Source: DATLAN01 sp035527455 (lineage in GTDB: Bacteria > Planctomycetota > Planctomycetia > Pirellulales > Thermoguttaceae). From it: a stretch of DNA of 11,861 nt. The stretch spans positions 1 to 11,861 of the forward strand of contig DATLAN010000113.1 in the NCBI GenBank assembly GCA_035527455.1, in the 5' to 3' direction. Position numbers and translations under genes: made by a program. Below are positions 1-6,298 of the stretch, in pieces; positions within the stretch are counted from its first letter, which is position 1; each line of letters starts with the position of its first letter. Below the pieces are notes generated by a model. The model saw only the letters and a list, made by a program, of their open reading frames with translations. It was not told the DNA's origin and ran no database searches.

Positions 1-132
1 CGACAGCCAAGTTCCCAAACCGATTCCTCAACCAGCCCCAGACAGTGAGAGAAAAGCCCTGGAAGCTTCAGCGCGAACCGTGCGCGCGAAAACCACCGGG
101 AGACCCCTTGACAACGCAGGCTCTTTCAGGGA

Positions 133-149
133 CGGGGACACGAACCGAT
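133..149 (+). repeat. Left 17-bp inverted repeat of the REP-transposase unit
   Basis: The 17 bases at 133-149 (a C followed by GGGGACACGAACCGAT) are the exact reverse complement of 857-873. The two arms bracket the transposase gene; its stop codon (149-151) overlaps this arm by one base. Oppositely oriented short repeats on either side of a Y1 transposase gene are the known arrangement of REP-associated transposase units. The repeat identity is read directly from the sequence; its use as a transposase substrate is inferred. Confidence 0.8.
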
Positions 150-820
150 TATGGTAATTTGAGTAATTTCAAGGGACGGCCTGGTTTTCCAAGGCGAAGG
201 CGGCGGCCGACCATTCGCTCCAGGCGTTGCACGAACGTCGGGCTGCCCATGGGGTAGCCGGTATGGCCGTGCTCTCTCAGGCCGTGTAACTCGTCCTCGG
301 GGATCGCGCTGTCGAGCAGGCCTCGCCAATCGGGGACCATCGCCAACAGCGGAGCCACGCGGACCAAGAGGCCGTCGCTGCCCGAGAGGTGGGCTCGCGC
401 GCTGCTCCAGCGCCAATCGGCGGCATCGCGCACCAGCCCGGCGCGAAGCGGATTCCGCTCGACGTACCTTGCCGCCGCCAGCAGGTACGGCTCGTCCATC
501 ACGAACGAGGCAAAACGGCCCTGCCACAGATAGCCCCGCCACTTCTCGCGGAAGTTGATCCGCCGCGTATCACGTCGGTGTGCCTCGCCGATCGCCCGGG
601 CCAGCGCGTCCTGCGACTGCGGTACGGCGATCAGGTGAACGTGGTTGGGCATCAGGCAATAGCCCCAGATCGCCACCCCGCGCTGGGCACACCACTGGGC
701 CATCAGCTCCAGATAGGCCGCATAGTCCTCGTCAGAGAAGAACGTCTGCTGCCGCCGATTCCCACGCTGGGTCACGTGATGCGGCAGTCCCGGAATGACC
801 CATCTTGCTAATCGAGCCAT
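149..820 (-). CDS. REP-associated tyrosine (Y1/HUH) transposase
   Basis: This 223-residue protein belongs to the IS200/IS605-like Y1 transposase superfamily, REP-associated (RAYT) branch. Such enzymes nick and join single-stranded DNA at short palindromic repeats through a covalent 5'-phosphotyrosine. The HUH metal-binding motif is His60-Val-His62 in the stretch MPNHVHLI. The likely catalytic tyrosine is Tyr119 in RYVERNPLRAGLV, a very typical context. An N-terminal PGLPHHVTQRGNRRQ block and the downstream WRWSS motif are also typical of the family. The ATG at 818-820 is the first possible start because an in-frame stop lies at 830-832; I see no clear Shine-Dalgarno. The frame is intact and both catalytic motifs are present, so it may be active. 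It is a single gene with no accessory TnpB, flanked by inverted repeats at 133-149 and 857-873, which fits a domesticated REP-type unit rather than a mobile IS200. Confidence 0.93.
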   Translation of the reverse strand: MARLARWVIPGLPHHVTQRGNRRQQTFFSDEDYAAYLELMAQWCAQRGVAIWGYCLMPNHVHLIAVPQSQDALARAIGEAHRRDTRRINFREKWRGYLWQGRFASFVMDEPYLLAAARYVERNPLRAGLVRDAADWRWSSARAHLSGSDGLLVRVAPLLAMVPDWRGLLDSAIPEDELHGLREHGHTGYPMGSPTFVQRLERMVGRRLRLGKPGRPLKLLKLP

Positions 821-829
821 GCCGGGACT

Positions 830-1360
830 CTACTGAATCTTTCCCAATATGTCAATATCGGTTCGTGTCCCCGGAATCCCCTTTAACGGTTTGTGTCCCC
901 CGATTCCGATTCCCAGGAAGGAATAGCCGAACTGCCGCCAAGTGGTTTCCCCGGTGTCGGACAACCGACAATCGAGGCGTTCTATCGAAATCTCCAAGTT
1001 CACCGCCCCCTCGGTGTCAAAAACGAGCAGGTCGCGATCGCGGATGTAACGTATGCCGAAAAGGCTGTAGTGGTCAAGCCTGTCTCTCACGTGGAGCGAT
1101 GCGCGCGTAACGCGGCGGATCGTCAGGTCGCACGCCGCTCGCTTAAAACTAACGCGGTGTATGCAAAGAAACACCTTCTCACGCTTGTACTCTCCCGGGA
1201 CCAATCGCCACAACCGGAGATGGAAGCACCTATTCCCCTCATCGTGTGACCACGAGGATGGCGAGAATACGGCGTCGTGCAAGAGGCATGCGGCTTCGCC
1301 GAGCGTACTCTCGTCGTGGATCGCGAGATCAAGGGGGGCGGAGATCGGCATTTCGTTCAC
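830..1360 (-). CDS. Unrecognised protein; C-terminus read from the REP-like repeats
   Basis: This 176-residue ORF starts at GTG (1360), with an ATG three codons later at 1351. The frame stays open upstream to about 1447, so the true start is unsure and no Shine-Dalgarno is clear. I do not recognise the family. The sequence reads like a real soluble beta-rich protein, with the blocks LGEAACLLHDAVF, FHLRLWRLVPGEYKRE, LTIRRVTRASLHVRDR and LEISIERLDCRLSD, and no signal peptide or membrane segment. About the last 24 residues, from the GIGGHKPL stretch to the TAG at 830-832, are translated from the repeat copies at 887-900 and 857-873, so the original C-terminus may have been replaced when the repeat unit arrived. 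It lies just upstream of the transposase on the same strand (9-base gap) and could be co-transcribed with it. It may be a gene remnant. Confidence 0.5.
   Translation of the reverse strand: MNEMPISAPLDLAIHDESTLGEAACLLHDAVFSPSSWSHDEGNRCFHLRLWRLVPGEYKREKVFLCIHRVSFKRAACDLTIRRVTRASLHVRDRLDHYSLFGIRYIRDRDLLVFDTEGAVNLEISIERLDCRLSDTGETTWRQFGYSFLGIGIGGHKPLKGIPGTRTDIDILGKIQ
857..873 (+). repeat. Right 17-bp inverted repeat of the REP-transposase unit
   Basis: ATCGGTTCGTGTCCCCG at 857-873 is the exact reverse complement of 133-149. It lies just upstream of the transposase start on the coding strand and inside the 3' end of the neighbouring ORF. The near-copy at 887-900 lies 28 bases further on in the same orientation. 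Confidence 0.8.
887..900 (+). repeat. Degenerate third copy of the REP-like repeat
   Basis: CGGTTTGTGTCCCC at 887-900 matches 859-872 at 13 of 14 positions in the same orientation, with a start-to-start distance of 28 bases. It forms a short direct-repeat pair with the right arm of the transposase unit and probably belongs to the same repeat family. Confidence 0.6.
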
Positions 1361-1527
1361 CAGGGCCAGGGTATGTACAAGTGTGAAGTGACGTGAGCGC
1401 CAGTGCGAATCATTATTTGGATATGCGGACCCATCTTGCCATGCGGCTTAGTGTGGTATGCAATCTTACCAAGCCACGGGTTCGCGCCCGCGGCGTAGCA
1501 GCATACCGCGAGATTAGATAGGAAAGC

Positions 1528-1571
1528 GGGACAGTCACCTATTTTGAAGACCAGAAATAGGTGACTGTCCC
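1528..1571. repeat. Perfect 17-bp-arm palindrome (REP-like hairpin)
   Basis: GGGACAGTCACCTATTT at 1528-1544 is exactly complementary to 1555-1571, with a 10-base loop. One further T-G wobble could lengthen the stem. There is no T-run on either side, so it is not a typical intrinsic terminator. Its outer GGGACA resembles the outer GGGGACA of the repeats around the transposase at 149-820, although the remaining arm sequence differs. The most likely identity is a REP-like mobile palindrome of the type moved by Y1 transposases; whether the local enzyme handles it is inference. Confidence 0.75.
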
Positions 1572-1744
1572 CCATTATCGCTTTGCAGGTCGTGCGAACA
1601 AAGGACGGCCCAGCGCCGCCAGACGCCTTCGTCTCCGCTCGCCAGCGCGGGGTAGCTGACCGCAGCGAGGAAGAATCCTACGAGCCAGATGCTTCCCATG
1701 CGGAACGGCAATGCTGTTCCTTTATTCATTCGGAAACAGGTCAT
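1535..1744 (-). pseudogene. Truncated signal-peptide protein fragment, cut by the palindrome
   Basis: This 69-codon ORF contains a good Sec signal peptide if read from Met16 (1699): MGSIWLVGFFLAAVSYPALA, with a likely cleavage after Ala-Leu-Ala. Only some 12-15 residues of apparent mature protein follow (SGDEGVWRRWAVLCS) before the frame runs into the REP-like palindrome, which supplies the last residues (GGQSPISGLQNR) and the TGA stop at 1535-1537. The simplest reading is the 5' end of a gene for an exported protein that lost the rest when the palindromic element inserted or recombined. It could also be a genuine small secreted peptide or chance. No clear ribosome-binding site is seen for any of the three Met codons. 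Confidence 0.35.
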
Positions 1745-1828
1745 GGTTGCTTGTTACTCCGGTATAGGGACTTCAACGACGGCGGGGGGCTCTGTCATTT
1801 GGAATCCCTACGATGACGAGGACTGGAA

Positions 1829-2386
1829 TCACTTCTCCTCGACCTCTTCGAACTGCCGGTCGCCCGAACTGTAGACGATCACCGCCTTCATGCCTTCCTT
1901 CTCGAACGTCCGGGCGTAATGGGGCACGCCGGTCGGAATGCGGATCACGTCGCCGGCCTTCAAGACGCACTTCTCTTTGTCGAGCCAATGCTCGCAGGAA
2001 CCGGAGAGCACGTAGAGGATCTCTTCGCAGTTCGGGTGGATGTGCATCGGGTTGCGCTGGCCGGCCTTGATCTCCACCAGCCCGAACGTCATCTCCGCCT
2101 TCGGATCGAGCTTGGAACTCATCAGCCAGCGGATCCAACCCCACGGGTGTTCGAGCTTCTCGACCTTGTCGAAACTCTGCACCATCGTCGCCAACGACTG
2201 GGCGTCGATCTTCTCGGGGGTCTCGGCCGGTGGGTCTTCCGCGGCAGCGGATCCCGCCGCCACCAGGCAGATCGAGGCGACCACCAGCAACACCGCACCA
2301 TGTCTTCGCAGCACGATCGGAACGTTTCCAAGGGACAATCCATGGTTTCTCCGATTCGAATCCGGACGGGTACCGTTGGGCATCAT
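1829..2386 (-). CDS. Exported single-domain cupin protein
   Basis: This cupin-fold protein has an N-terminal export signal and probably works outside the cytoplasm. The ATG at 2384-2386 is chosen because AGGAGA (2393-2398) lies 6 bases upstream, giving 185 residues; a second ATG follows at once, and an upstream ATG at 2413 lacks this site. Residues about 30-48 are a hydrophobic stretch (LLVVASICLVAAGSAAA) ending in an Ala-rich cleavage-like site. Cupin motif 1 is Gly109-x5-His115-Ile-His117-x4-Glu122-x6-Gly129; motif 2 is Gly145-x5-Pro151-Thr-Gly153-x2-His156. All four usual metal ligands (two His, Glu, His) are therefore present. The substrate cannot be read from the sequence; family members include dioxygenases, isomerases and sugar-binding proteins. 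It diverges from the exported DUF4177-like gene at 2631. Confidence 0.88.
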   Translation of the reverse strand: MMPNGTRPDSNRRNHGLSLGNVPIVLRRHGAVLLVVASICLVAAGSAAAEDPPAETPEKIDAQSLATMVQSFDKVEKLEHPWGWIRWLMSSKLDPKAEMTFGLVEIKAGQRNPMHIHPNCEEILYVLSGSCEHWLDKEKCVLKAGDVIRIPTGVPHYARTFEKEGMKAVIVYSSGDRQFEEVEEK

Positions 2387-2392
2387 GGCAAA

Positions 2393-2398
2393 TCTCCT
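2393..2398 (-). promoter_or_regulatory. Shine-Dalgarno fixing the cupin gene start
   Basis: AGGAGA on the minus strand lies 6 bases before the ATG at 2384-2386 and supports that start over the longer frame starting at 2413. Confidence 0.7.
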
Positions 2399-2618
2399 GT
2401 TGCGCGAGGTCAATGGCCGAAATCGTGATATTCCTATGGTACCTCAGTCACCCAACGACCGCAATATTCAGGTCCTGGCGGGAAAGCCGGCTCTTCCCGC
2501 CTGGGTGAGGTATGTTTGCCGAAGAGGTTGTCCCGGCGGCGCGGCCGCCGAGAAACGTGACCAGGGCCGCCGGCCGTCAAGTGCCGGCGCCGAGGGGACC
2601 TTTTCACCGACTCGCGAC

Positions 2619-2624
2619 GGAGGA
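2619..2624 (+). promoter_or_regulatory. Shine-Dalgarno for the DUF4177-like gene
   Basis: GGAGGA lies 6 bases upstream of the ATG at 2631. It singles out this start within a much longer open frame that runs from 2040 antisense through the cupin gene. Confidence 0.8.
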
Positions 2625-2630
2625 AATATC

Positions 2631-2930
2631 ATGAAAGCCATCCGAAATCTGTGGCGCCACCGCCTGGCCAAGTTCTGGCTGTGTGCGGCCATCGTGGGAC
2701 TGCTGGTGCTGAACGTCGGGGCCAACGGCGATCTGCGACCCGAGCAGTGGGAGTACAAGACCCTCTGGTTCCAGGTGAAACGGGGCGATAACCTCGACGA
2801 TCTTCAGCGCCTCTTCACCGCCGCGATGAACCGCGAGGCCGGCGAAGGATGGGAATTCGCCGGGCGGTGTGCCCACAGCGACTCGCCGGCCGGCGGCATC
2901 GACTTCGTGGTGCTCAAACGGCCGCGGTAG
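2631..2930 (+). CDS. Small exported or membrane-anchored DUF4177-like protein
   Basis: This 99-residue protein has a basic N-terminus (MKAIRNLWRHRLAKFW), a hydrophobic segment at about residues 16-30 (LCAAIVGLLVLNVGA), and a compact domain of about 60 residues. The domain has the DUF4177 pattern: an opening QWEYKTLWF strand, a helical stretch (LDDLQRLFTAAMNREA), a central GEGWEFAG motif and a closing IDFVVLKRPR strand. The biochemical role of DUF4177 is unknown. The start is fixed by GGAGGA at 2619-2624; the frame is open far upstream, but that part only mirrors the cupin gene. It diverges from the cupin gene, leaving a 244-base region that may carry promoters for both. The hydrophobic segment could be a cleaved signal or an anchor. 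Confidence 0.72.
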   Translation: MKAIRNLWRHRLAKFWLCAAIVGLLVLNVGANGDLRPEQWEYKTLWFQVKRGDNLDDLQRLFTAAMNREAGEGWEFAGRCAHSDSPAGGIDFVVLKRPR

Positions 2931-3111
2931 AAGGACCAGACGCCGTTTCCTGACTCCAGGATTCAGCGAGACTTAGCCTGAAGTTCCGGCCTGGTTCAGA
3001 CTCGGGTAACAGAATCTTGGGCTGAGTGGCGGAGAATCGGGTTTGGAGAAAACGCCTGTTTTCCCCATGCTGCTGGTCTTTACGGAAAGCACCCAGTTTC
3101 ACGGAGGAAAC

Positions 3112-3312
3112 GGGCACCTGCCGATCTATCGCCAACAGGATTTCTTCGCCGGCAGCGGTTGGACGCCGGCCCGCTCGACGCTGTTGAACCTGCTGGTCGC
3201 GTCGGCGCCGGTGATTCGTCCGCTTGCCGAGCACTTCGAACGGGCGGCCGACTACGATTCCCTTCGGCCGGACTCCTGGAAAGAAGCTCATCCCGAGGCG
3301 GTCCGCACCTAA
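3112..3312 (+). pseudogene. IS66-family transposase (TnpC) remnant
   Basis: The translation GHLPIYRQQDFFAGSGWTPARS followed by TLLNLLVASAPVIRPLAEHF (about 3112-3237) closely resembles the region just upstream of the catalytic core of IS66 transposases, where the pattern is hLPLYRQe..ar.G...SRSTL..w...a...l.PL. The rest of the enzyme, including the DDE catalytic region, is missing. After about 3238 the frame changes character (DSLRPDSWKEAHPEAVRT) and stops at 3312, which may be a second piece of the element joined by deletion. The upstream sequence from 3043 has no IS66 character. I see no terminal inverted repeats or TnpA/TnpB genes. The family recognition is from memory of IS66 motifs, not a search. 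Confidence 0.62.
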
Positions 3313-3494
3313 CCATGTCCGTCCATCCCGCCACCAACGACCGCGCCTGGTGCCACGCCCAAATCGCGTGCGCGTAACTCGTTCTACAACGGCAGGTTAG
3401 GATTTCGAGGTGTCGAAGATGAGTCTGACCTCGGCTTCTTGCGTTTCTTGTCATCGGGCGTGCAATGACGGCGTGCACTTCTCTTGCTCTTCAT

Positions 3495-4581
3495 CTAATC
3501 GCTCTGCCAGACGTCGATGTTTTGCAGCGCGTTGTTGTCGGCGCCGATCAGGCCGATGTGTCCGTTCCACTTCACACGCTTGAGGTTCATCAGGTAGTCG
3601 TTGATGTACAGTTCCATCATGTTGTGCTTGATCACGAGGCGGAAGGTCCGGGTGGGGCCGAAGTCGATCTCGCGGTTGCAGGTCTGATGAACGCGCGAGT
3701 TGCTTCCGTCGGCGTTCATGTCACCGAACGAGGTGGAATCGGGACCAAATGCAAGGAACTCGCCGTGCCCGTCGCCGTGGTCGAAGAAGATGCCACGTTT
3801 CATGCCGCCCGCTTGCTCCGCTTTCGTTGGGCCGAGCATCCCTTCGATCACATGCACCTTGTCCCGCGGCAGCTTCACGTCGAACATCCGAATCGAAGCC
3901 GCATAACCGTCTTCGACGGCGGCCAGCTCCGTTTCGATGCGTTTGGCTTTGAGCTTGTCGTTGTTCTTCCACCACTTCAGCCGCAGGATGCCCTCATGGT
4001 CCACCTCGACGGCCTTCAAGGGGGCGGCAAAGACGGGGCCCTTCGTGTAGAAGTGATTGACCAGCGGTCCCCCGGGTGCGTTGTGGAAGAACCGGGTGAA
4101 ATAGATGTCGCAGTCGTGGCCGAAGACATTGTGATTCTTCTTCTGCCCGTAAAACGGCCTTGCTCTTTGTACCAGCGCGTATCCTGGACAAAACGATGTT
4201 TCTCGTCGACTTTGGTCCAGTTCAGCAAGTCCGTGGACATGGCGAACATGATATCCTGCTTGGGACCGAACCATTCGGAGTAGTTGATCACCCACGTGCG
4301 ACTCTTATCGAAATTGGGAGATTCCCAGATATGTAGTCGGCGTATGGTTGCCCGTTGCGGTAGATCGTGATGTGGTTTCCCGAATAGACGATGGCGTCGA
4401 AATGCTCTCCATTCATGATCGACACCACACCGCTGCCTTGTTGCTGGAGATTCGCGGGGCTTAGCCATGCCACGAGTGTCTTGTCGGCAATCACCGCTGG
4501 CTTCTCTGCCGCGTGTGCGAGAGGACCTGCAACGCCGAGTAACAGAATCGGCAGAACCGTCTTCTGGAAGCACGTGAACAT
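3495..4581 (-). pseudogene. Broken secreted glycosidase (LamG plus beta-propeller, GH32/GH43-like)
   Basis: Three minus-strand frames join into one recognisable but damaged protein. Piece 1 (4581 to about 4330) starts at ATG with GAGG five bases upstream. It has a signal peptide (MFTCFQKTVLPILLLGVAGP ending near LAHAAE) and a LamG-like start (KTLVAWLSPANLQQQGSGVV, then ITIYRNGQPYADY). Piece 2 (about 4330-4160) reads TWVINYSEWFGPKQDIMFAM and STDLLNWTKVDEKHRFVQDT, typical beta-propeller blade sequence of five-bladed glycosidases. Piece 3 (about 4160-3495) contains FYGQKKNHNVFGHDCDIYFT and a C-terminal beta-sandwich-like segment ending at TAG 3495-3497. About 360 residues in total seem short for such a multidomain enzyme, so both frame changes probably mark internal deletions rather than single-base errors. 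The exact GH family is uncertain. It diverges from the sugar-isomerase-like gene at 4799 and may once have belonged with it. Confidence 0.65.
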
Positions 4582-4788
4582 CGTTTCCTCACTTTCGGGG
4601 CAATGGGGATGGGTCATTGCTCAACGTTCTTGACTGTCCATTCCCCGGTCGCGGCGTGGGCACATGCCATTCTCTCAGCTTGGATTTGCCGGATTCAATG
4701 GTTGCTTCCCCTCGCCGATTCCGTTAACATGGAGTTCGAAGAATGAACATGTGCCGTCGTGCAATAACTTAACCAAGACTTCTTCTGT

Positions 4789-4792
4789 GGAG
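4789..4792 (+). promoter_or_regulatory. Shine-Dalgarno for the sugar-isomerase-like gene
   Basis: GGAG lies 6 bases before the ATG at 4799. With the Tat signal that starts at this ATG, it rejects the longer reading from 4664. Confidence 0.65.
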
Positions 4793-4798
4793 AAAGCC

Positions 4799-5686
4799 AT
4801 GAAAAACCAGAACTCGACACTGTCTAGAAGAACGTTCATTGCCAGCACCGCGGCTTTGGCCGCATCTTCCATGATGCCGAACCGCACCCCGGCCGCCTGG
4901 GCCGCCGAACCGGACTCGAAATTCGACGGCGTCCAGATCGGCGTCATCACCTACAGCTACCGCTCGCTGCCCGGCAGCGCCGAGGATTTGCTCAAGTACA
5001 TCACCCAATGCGGCATCAGCTCCGTGGAACTCATGGGCGGCCCGGCCGAGCAGTTCGCCAAAACGCACGCAGAGAAAACAACCGGCGCCTTGATGGACGG
5101 ATTCAAGGCCCTGCGCGAGATGTACAACAGCGCCGGCGTGAACATCCACATCGTGAAGTTCGGCAACATCGGCGACGGCGGCATGTCCGACGAACAGATC
5201 GAATTGTATTTCCAGGCCGCCAAGGCCCTCGGCGCCCGAGGCATCACCCGCGAACTCTCCGAGGCCGCCGCCAAGAGACTCGGCCCCATCGCCGACAAGC
5301 ACGAAATCATGATCGGCTTCCATAACCACACCCAACTGAAGCCGACGACCTACGACGGCGACATTCTCTCCTACGGCAAGTATCTCGGCATCAACTTCGA
5401 TATCGGTCACTACGTCGCCGGCACCAACCAGCCGGCCATTCCGCTGATCGAAAAGCACCGCGACCGCATCCTCAGCCTCCATCTCAAAGATCGCAAGAAG
5501 GACAACGGCCCCAACATGCCGTTCGGCCAGGGGGACACCGAGGTCGCTTCGGTGCTCCAGTACATGAAGAAGAACAATCTGACCTTCCCCGCCGACATCG
5601 AACTGGAATACAAAGTGCCCGAGGGTTCCGACCCCGTACAGGAAGTGACCAAGTGCGTCCAGTTCTGCAAGCAGGCCCTGGCATAG
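4799..5686 (+). CDS. Tat-exported xylose-isomerase-like TIM-barrel protein (sugar isomerase/epimerase family)
   Basis: This 295-residue protein has the AP_endonuc_2/xylose-isomerase-like TIM-barrel fold, a family of metal-dependent sugar isomerases, epimerases and related enzymes. The start at 4799 is supported by GGAG at 4789-4792 and by the twin-arginine signal that begins there: Ser9-Arg-Arg-Thr-Phe13, a hydrophobic Ala-rich stretch, and an AWAA cleavage-like site near residue 36. Barrel landmarks in order are IGVITYSYR (47-55), GISSVELMGG with Glu77, ARGITRELS with Glu152, IGFHNH with His175 and His177, INFDIGH with Asp201 and His204, SLHLKDR with His228 and Asp231, and IELEY with Glu268 and Glu270. 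The usual metal-site residues are thus present. The exact sugar cannot be deduced. Tat export of a folded metalloenzyme fits similar planctomycete proteins. No operon partner is visible: the next intact plus-strand gene starts at 6625. Confidence 0.9.
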   Translation: MKNQNSTLSRRTFIASTAALAASSMMPNRTPAAWAAEPDSKFDGVQIGVITYSYRSLPGSAEDLLKYITQCGISSVELMGGPAEQFAKTHAEKTTGALMDGFKALREMYNSAGVNIHIVKFGNIGDGGMSDEQIELYFQAAKALGARGITRELSEAAAKRLGPIADKHEIMIGFHNHTQLKPTTYDGDILSYGKYLGINFDIGHYVAGTNQPAIPLIEKHRDRILSLHLKDRKKDNGPNMPFGQGDTEVASVLQYMKKNNLTFPADIELEYKVPEGSDPVQEVTKCVQFCKQALA

Positions 5687-5756
5687 GCAAGTCGGCGATG
5701 GGTTGCCACGTACCAAATCCGCTCCCGCGCGTGCCCGGTGTTTCGGAGGGTTGAAC

Positions 5757-6037
5757 ATGCGAACGCACACGCTCGTGTTGGCTGATCCGCGAGACCTGGG
5801 CCGTGCGCGGCAGCATCCGGTGGTACTTCGACGAGTATCTGGGCGACCTGGGCGACACCGGCGACGGGGGCATGCTCGTGCTCGCGCTTGAGAGCGGCAT
5901 CGAGGGCGAACGTCCCTTGACGCTCTACCTCGAGCGACGACTCGATCGCTTCACGGGCGGAATGGCGCGGGGCGGCCGAGCCGGGCGGTATGTTGACAGG
6001 CGGGGGCAAGCGGCAGGGCTTCGCCAAGTTCGGCTGA
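5757..6037 (+). pseudogene. Frameshifted remnant of an unrecognised small gene
   Basis: A GGAGGG site (5745-5750) sits 6 bases before ATG 5757, which begins MRTHTLVLADPR. Coding character (high third-position G/C, plausible protein) then moves to the next frame at about 5780, giving IRETWAVRGSIRWYFDEYLG and GGMLVLALESGIEGERPLTL, then YLERRLD. At about 5940-5960 it moves again, giving ASRAEWRGAAEPGG and LTGGGKRQGFAKFG before TGA at 6035-6037. Joined, these make a protein of roughly 93 residues that I do not recognise. Two frame changes suggest a decayed gene; a sequencing error could explain one. The alternative is that only the middle frame (5755 to about 5960) is a fragment of a larger lost gene. 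Confidence 0.35.
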
Positions 6038-6251
6038 GATTCTGGATTCCCAACCGCTCAAGGACAGATTTCCACGGAGTTTGCGGGGCATTTCAGTTTT
6101 TTGACCGTACGGGGTCTCGACCGCTAGCATGGCGACATGCCCCCCTACCCTACCACCACCACCGCCGGCGATTCGCCATCATCTACGGAATTAGGGCACC
6201 CGGGGCTTGGAGTAAGTGTGGTTTCTGATAGATTATAAGGATGTTATGGAG

Positions 6252-6298
6252 TGTCATGTTTCGCACGGCTATGCGGCCGTATAAGGCGAAACATGTCA
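6252..6298. repeat. Two-tier hairpin (10-bp outer and 5-bp inner stem)
   Basis: CATGTTTCGC at 6255-6264 pairs exactly with GCGAAACATG at 6286-6295. Inside it, ACGGC (6265-6269) pairs with GCCGT (6276-6280) around a 6-base loop, leaving a 5-base bulge. Two more outer pairs (6252-6253 with 6297-6298) are possible after one mismatch. No T-run follows, so a rho-independent terminator is unlikely. It may be a small mobile palindrome or an RNA structure. Confidence 0.55.

Noticed and set aside
133..900. CRISPR array or direct-repeat array
   Set aside because: There are only two direct copies 28 bases apart plus one inverted copy around a transposase; there are no regular spacers or cas genes.
1528..1571. 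Rho-independent terminator
   Set aside because: The stem is strong but no T-run follows on either strand, and the sequence resembles a mobile REP-type palindrome.
2040..2630. Long N-terminal extension of the DUF4177-like gene
   Set aside because: The extension runs antisense through the cupin gene and then intergenic sequence; the internal ATG at 2631 has GGAGGA at good spacing and begins an export signal.
3465..4283. 272-codon plus-strand frame opposite the glycosidase remnant
   Set aside because: The valine- and histidine-rich translation shows no domain, whereas the minus strand gives recognisable glycosidase sequence.
4769..5770. 333-codon minus-strand frame over the sugar-isomerase-like gene
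   Set aside because: It is in codon register with the real gene and reflects its GC-rich third positions; the plus strand has the Tat signal and TIM-barrel motifs.
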